A stretch of DNA of 64,000 bases from Heterobilharzia americana (lineage: Eukaryota; Platyhelminthes; Trematoda; Strigeidida; Schistosomatidae): contig OX104127.1 in the NCBI GenBank assembly GCA_944470555.2, positions 151,667,776-151,731,775 of the forward strand. The letters run 5' to 3'. Positions 60,741-64,000 of the stretch are shown one piece after another. How positions within the stretch are numbered: position 1 is the first letter of the stretch; every line of letters starts with the position of its first letter. The notes below the pieces were generated by a model. That model was not told the DNA's origin. It worked only from the letters and a program-made list of their open reading frames with translations, and searched no databases. The position numbers were made by a program, and so were the translations under genes.

Positions 60741-60912
60741 GTGGCTGTCATACCTGAGTGCCCTAATGGGCAACGCTTTGGCCTTTAGAGCGATGGGTAC
60801 TGGCCTGGAGTCTCAGTGGGAAGACCATATCACTGATTAGGGTGCAGGTACATCCAGCTGATGAATCCTAAATGGGATGAAATGCGCTTCCTCGATTCCA
60901 CAGCTAGCCATC
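60741..60912 (+). mobile_element. Sm-alpha-type SINE with well-kept hammerhead
   Basis: Head GTGGCTGTCATACCTGAGTG...AACGC with weak box A and B, hammerhead at 60852-60896, and family ending GATTCCACAGCTAGCCATC. It has the same layout as the copies at 54.4 and 56.2 kb but is the best preserved. Confidence 0.85.
60852..60896 (+). ncRNA. Hammerhead ribozyme, core intact
   Basis: Stem I ATCCAG/CTCGAT (one mismatch in six), CTGATGA (60858-60864), stem II ATCC/GGAT of four pairs with loop TAAATG, GAAA (60879-60882), near-palindromic stem III ATGCGCTT with one mismatch, and cleavage triplet TTC (after 60890). All invariant core positions are present. Confidence 0.8.
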
Positions 60913-62710
60913 AAATAAACAGTTGTTTTTTAAAGTATGAAATTACGTACTTTCGTAAAAACGTGACATGATCTTGGCTGACAATGTGTATCTAAAAGGA
61001 ATTAGTGTGATATTAGATTCCTTTATCGTATGACATTGAATGGAAGGCTGTTGAAAGCTCGGCAGCAATAAACGAGTGTTTTGTTTCAGTTTCGAGCACC
61101 TTGACAGTGTACAGTTTCAGATGCATAATAAATTGAAGATATAGGGGCATAAGCAATTTGTCATGGAGTGAATTCAAATCGAACTCCTGGGGTTTCCAGT
61201 TGGGAGGGAAATACATTTTTAGTTTTTGAAGCTTTCGTGAATTATCCTGCTTATGTGAATAAACAAGAAAAATTTCATTTAAATTCAAAAATGACTTGGA
61301 GACCATTCTGTCGATACTGGTTTGTTTGGCCTATAGACCCATCAAAATTTGGTTTTGAGAATTTTCATAAAAAAGTTACTTTACACGAAAGCATTTGATA
61401 AAGTCACTACGAGAACCTTCATCTATATTTTATGCGGTATGATTCAATGGAGTGACAGTATGCCTGTAAAGAGATGAATAACCCAATATCGGAAATTAAG
61501 TAAGTAATTATTTTACCTTATTCACTAATGACCAGAGATTGCGTAAACTCACTTTTCTATGAATCTATGAGTCCTAATAATAAAGCAGTTCCAAAGGTAC
61601 TTTAACTTGATGTGCTTGTCGATACTGTACTCACAATAGGACGAAGAGTGACTGGAGCTTACGTTCAGTAGATCTGAAATCTCGTTTTTACGAAATTTCG
61701 TACATCTAGGCATTCTAATTGTAGAGATATATGATAAAAAGTTAGCTAAAACTCTGTTCACCTACTGTTTTAATATGAATGTCACTCAAAATGGCAATCT
61801 ATAGTTTACTGAATGTATGAACAAATTAAGTCACTCAAAGCACCATGAAGCTTTTCATATTGATTATTGCAGAAATCATCAATTACAAGAGTGCAGAATA
61901 GCATACTTAACTTGCCTTTTCATTTTATAACTCAGCTTCAGGATACTGCTTCAGTCAACAGCCCTCCTTAAAGTTTGACTTTTACATAAAAATCCACACT
62001 GATAGTGTAAACTATGGTACAAAACTGGCCAGTAGGTCGGAAGGTGGATCCATTAACGCTTCTCCAAAGTGAATGAAGGCTTTAAGGGTAGTTTCAGCCA
62101 CAGAAGTTTCACCTCTCTGTTTCTGCAGGTGAGTTTTGGTTTCTCTATAACTTTCAGTATTTGAAAAATAAGATGGAAACCAAAAGGAATTTAATCCATG
62201 AGGATGCAGTTTCAGTCAGTAATTAGAACAGGTTAATATTAAAATAGTGTAGTTGGAAGATCAAAATGACAAACCCGAAAAAAATTAACAGCTTACCGTT
62301 TGAATGGATTCTTGTTATACTGCTTGACTGATGTTTTTGCTTTTTTCGAAGTATTAAAGAAATATATGAGTCTGAAATTTATTGAACTGATCAGGAATCA
62401 CTTATGCTCGCTAACATTTTTTGATTTAAGTTTACTAGACAAACAGAACTGTCATATGACACATTGACTGCAGATACTTCTTCATTGAAGTGGAAAGTAA
62501 CACAAAAATTTGAAGATTTTATTAATTGGTGCGGCTGAAAAACGGGAGAAAGACCGAATAGAATGAAGAGTGATGGATTTTTGTTGCTAACCTGTAGACC
62601 ATAAAGTAAAATAGATATTACGTCAACGTGGTGGTTGGGTTATGTCAATGAAATCCTCTTGTGTAATAAAATGTTACTGTTATAATACTACTTGCCCGGT
62701 TAACTAATTC
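60913..62710. other. AT-rich unassigned DNA
   Basis: No recognised gene or repeat; the frames here look like chance. Confidence 0.35.
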
Positions 62711-62714
62711 ACTA

Positions 62715-64000
62715 GTTAATAGCCGGTCCTAAGCCTGGATAAAGAGGCAAGGTTGGGCGTAGAACCAGCAACCCTACCCCGTAAAACAAATCCAGTCCCT
62801 AAAGAAACTGCTAAGCACAAAGAAATTATAAAAAATAAAAACAAACTGATTCCTCGCTGGAATCGGAAAGATGAAATGACGCTAGTTGGTAGAAGTCTTC
62901 GGAAGCCAGTCGACCGACATGTCTCCAATCTCTTGAGGAAAAAAAAGTAAACATGTGGACATAGAATGTCCGCACCATACATGAACTTACCAAAGCCGCC
63001 CAGATCGCAAACGAGATGAGGAAGGATGGCATGCAAGTGTCTGGAATCTGCTAAAGCAGATGGAATGGAAGTGGACTCCTCCAACTATCAACTGGAGGGT
63101 CAGTAATCTACTCCGATATTGTCACCCAGACGAAAACCATGAGCACATGGTGGGAGTGGTTATCATGATTTCACTAACAACATCGAAGGCTCTCATGCAG
63201 TGGGAACCAATCTCCTCCAGAATCAAGATTATGAAAGCAAGATTCAACTCAAAAGGAAGGAAAATCACAATCATTTAGTGCTACACGCCAAAAAATAATG
63301 CACATCAAGAGAAAGAGGAGGGATTCTACAGGCTCCAATCAGTACTAGGCAAGACACCACACCAGTTGGCGACATCGAAATTCCGATTAGCGACATGAAT
63401 GTAGAACTGGGAGCAGACAACACAGGAAGAGAACTCATGATGGGTCAGAGGCACTCGGTGAAATGAATGAGAACGGAAGACTGTCTACAGATTTCTGTGC
63501 GTTCAACGATTCGGTGATTGGAGGCAGTGTGTACAAACACAAGGATATACACAAAGCGACATGGATTTAACCATACACCAGGACACACTAAAAATCAGAT
63601 CGACTTCATTTCAATCTGAAGAAAGTGGAGACGCAGTCTACTGGACACAAGATCAGATCAAGAAGAGGAGCAGATGTAGCTTCACACCACTCACTGTCTA
63701 GTGGAAGGAACCTACCTTCAAATTCAAGTTGAAAACCATCAAGCAAGCTGATGATAGACTATAGTTCAAGTTCAACACCCAGAACAGAAAGTGAAGGATG
63801 AAACTACAAACTACATCTTTATGTCAGCCGAAGGAACAAAATGGGAGACATTGGGCAACATCCCTGAAGAAACCTGTGTGGAAGAACACTGGAAATCTTT
63901 GAAAGAGATGTGGAATGAACCCTGCACAACCGTATTAGGAAGGAAGAGGAAAGAAGATAAGGAATGGATCTCGATGGGTACATGGAAGCTGATAGAGTAG
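62715..64000 (+). mobile_element. SR2-like RTE LINE, 5' part, runs off the right edge
   Basis: From about 62950 broken plus-strand frames give VRTIHELTKAAQIANEMRKDG, SRWNGSG, ISSRI...ARFNSKGRK (63060-63278), ELGADNTGRELMMG (about 63405), NQIDFIS (about 63595) and finally EETCVEEHWKSLKEMW...DTWKLIE-like residues (63791-63999). The order is that of the apurinic-type endonuclease and linker of SR2/RTE elements, which have a single ORF. There are several frameshifts and stops. The RT should lie beyond 64000. Confidence 0.8.

Noticed and set aside
1..64000. CRISPR arrays, bacterial operons, phage genes
   Set aside because: No regularly spaced short repeats or prokaryotic gene organisation; introns, SINEs and LINEs show a eukaryotic chromosome.

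Overview
The window looks like a blood-fluke (Schistosoma-type trematode) genome. The evidence is combined: tRNA-derived SINEs carrying hammerhead ribozymes (the Sm-alpha type), a CsRn1/Boudicca-clade gypsy element with a CHCC Gag and a tRNA-Trp-like primer site, RTE fragments of the SR2 type, a Penelope-like remnant, many CR1-like LINEs, AT-rich spacers and very short introns. The species cannot be fixed from what I can see.

Layout. Host genes are recognisable only in the first 3.6 kb. Both are on the minus strand: a complete three-exon ISCA2-type iron-sulfur assembly gene (3099-3598), followed 253 bp downstream by the first two exons of a WRAP53/TCAB1-type WD-repeat gene (1156-2845) that runs off the left edge. 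From about 5.8 to 50.3 kb almost everything is retrotransposon debris. I group the CR1-like LINEs into four working families. CR1-a: 5.85-7.99 and 9.54-10.88 kb. CR1-b: 11.10-11.25, 11.79-13.05, the near full-length 17.05-22.12, 45.4-47.4 and 48.4-49.05 kb. CR1-c: 13.9-15.8, 23.7-28.3 and 35.5-40.3 kb. CR1-d, which has a long 3' untranslated region: 8.03-9.53, 28.5-33.0, 34.1-34.8 and 43.9-45.2 kb. A 2.8-kb internally deleted gypsy element lies at 41060-43859, with an older solo LTR of the same family at 33744-34064. From 50.35 kb to the right edge the DNA is AT-rich and mostly featureless, with five SINE copies, a Penelope-like fragment (57.0-57.95 kb) and the 5' part of an RTE element running off the right edge.

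The most interesting signals are RNA-level. (1) A 595-bp composite SINE insertion (28570-29164) has perfect 13-bp target duplications. It contains one cleavage-to-cleavage hammerhead unit of about 396 bp, an inverted second head, and a junction within a few nucleotides of the predicted hammerhead cleavage position. (2) A truncated Penelope-like element is bounded by inverted repeats that both carry hammerhead-like motifs. (3) Two inverted CR1-b copies share a 1216-bp block that is essentially identical although the homologous sequence flanking it is diverged, the pattern expected of recent gene conversion.

No rRNA, genuine tRNA gene, CRISPR array, operon of bacterial type or toxin gene was seen. 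All retroelement reading frames are broken, so they are annotated as pseudogenes. Element edges are approximate (tens of bases) unless a target duplication or LTR end is stated.
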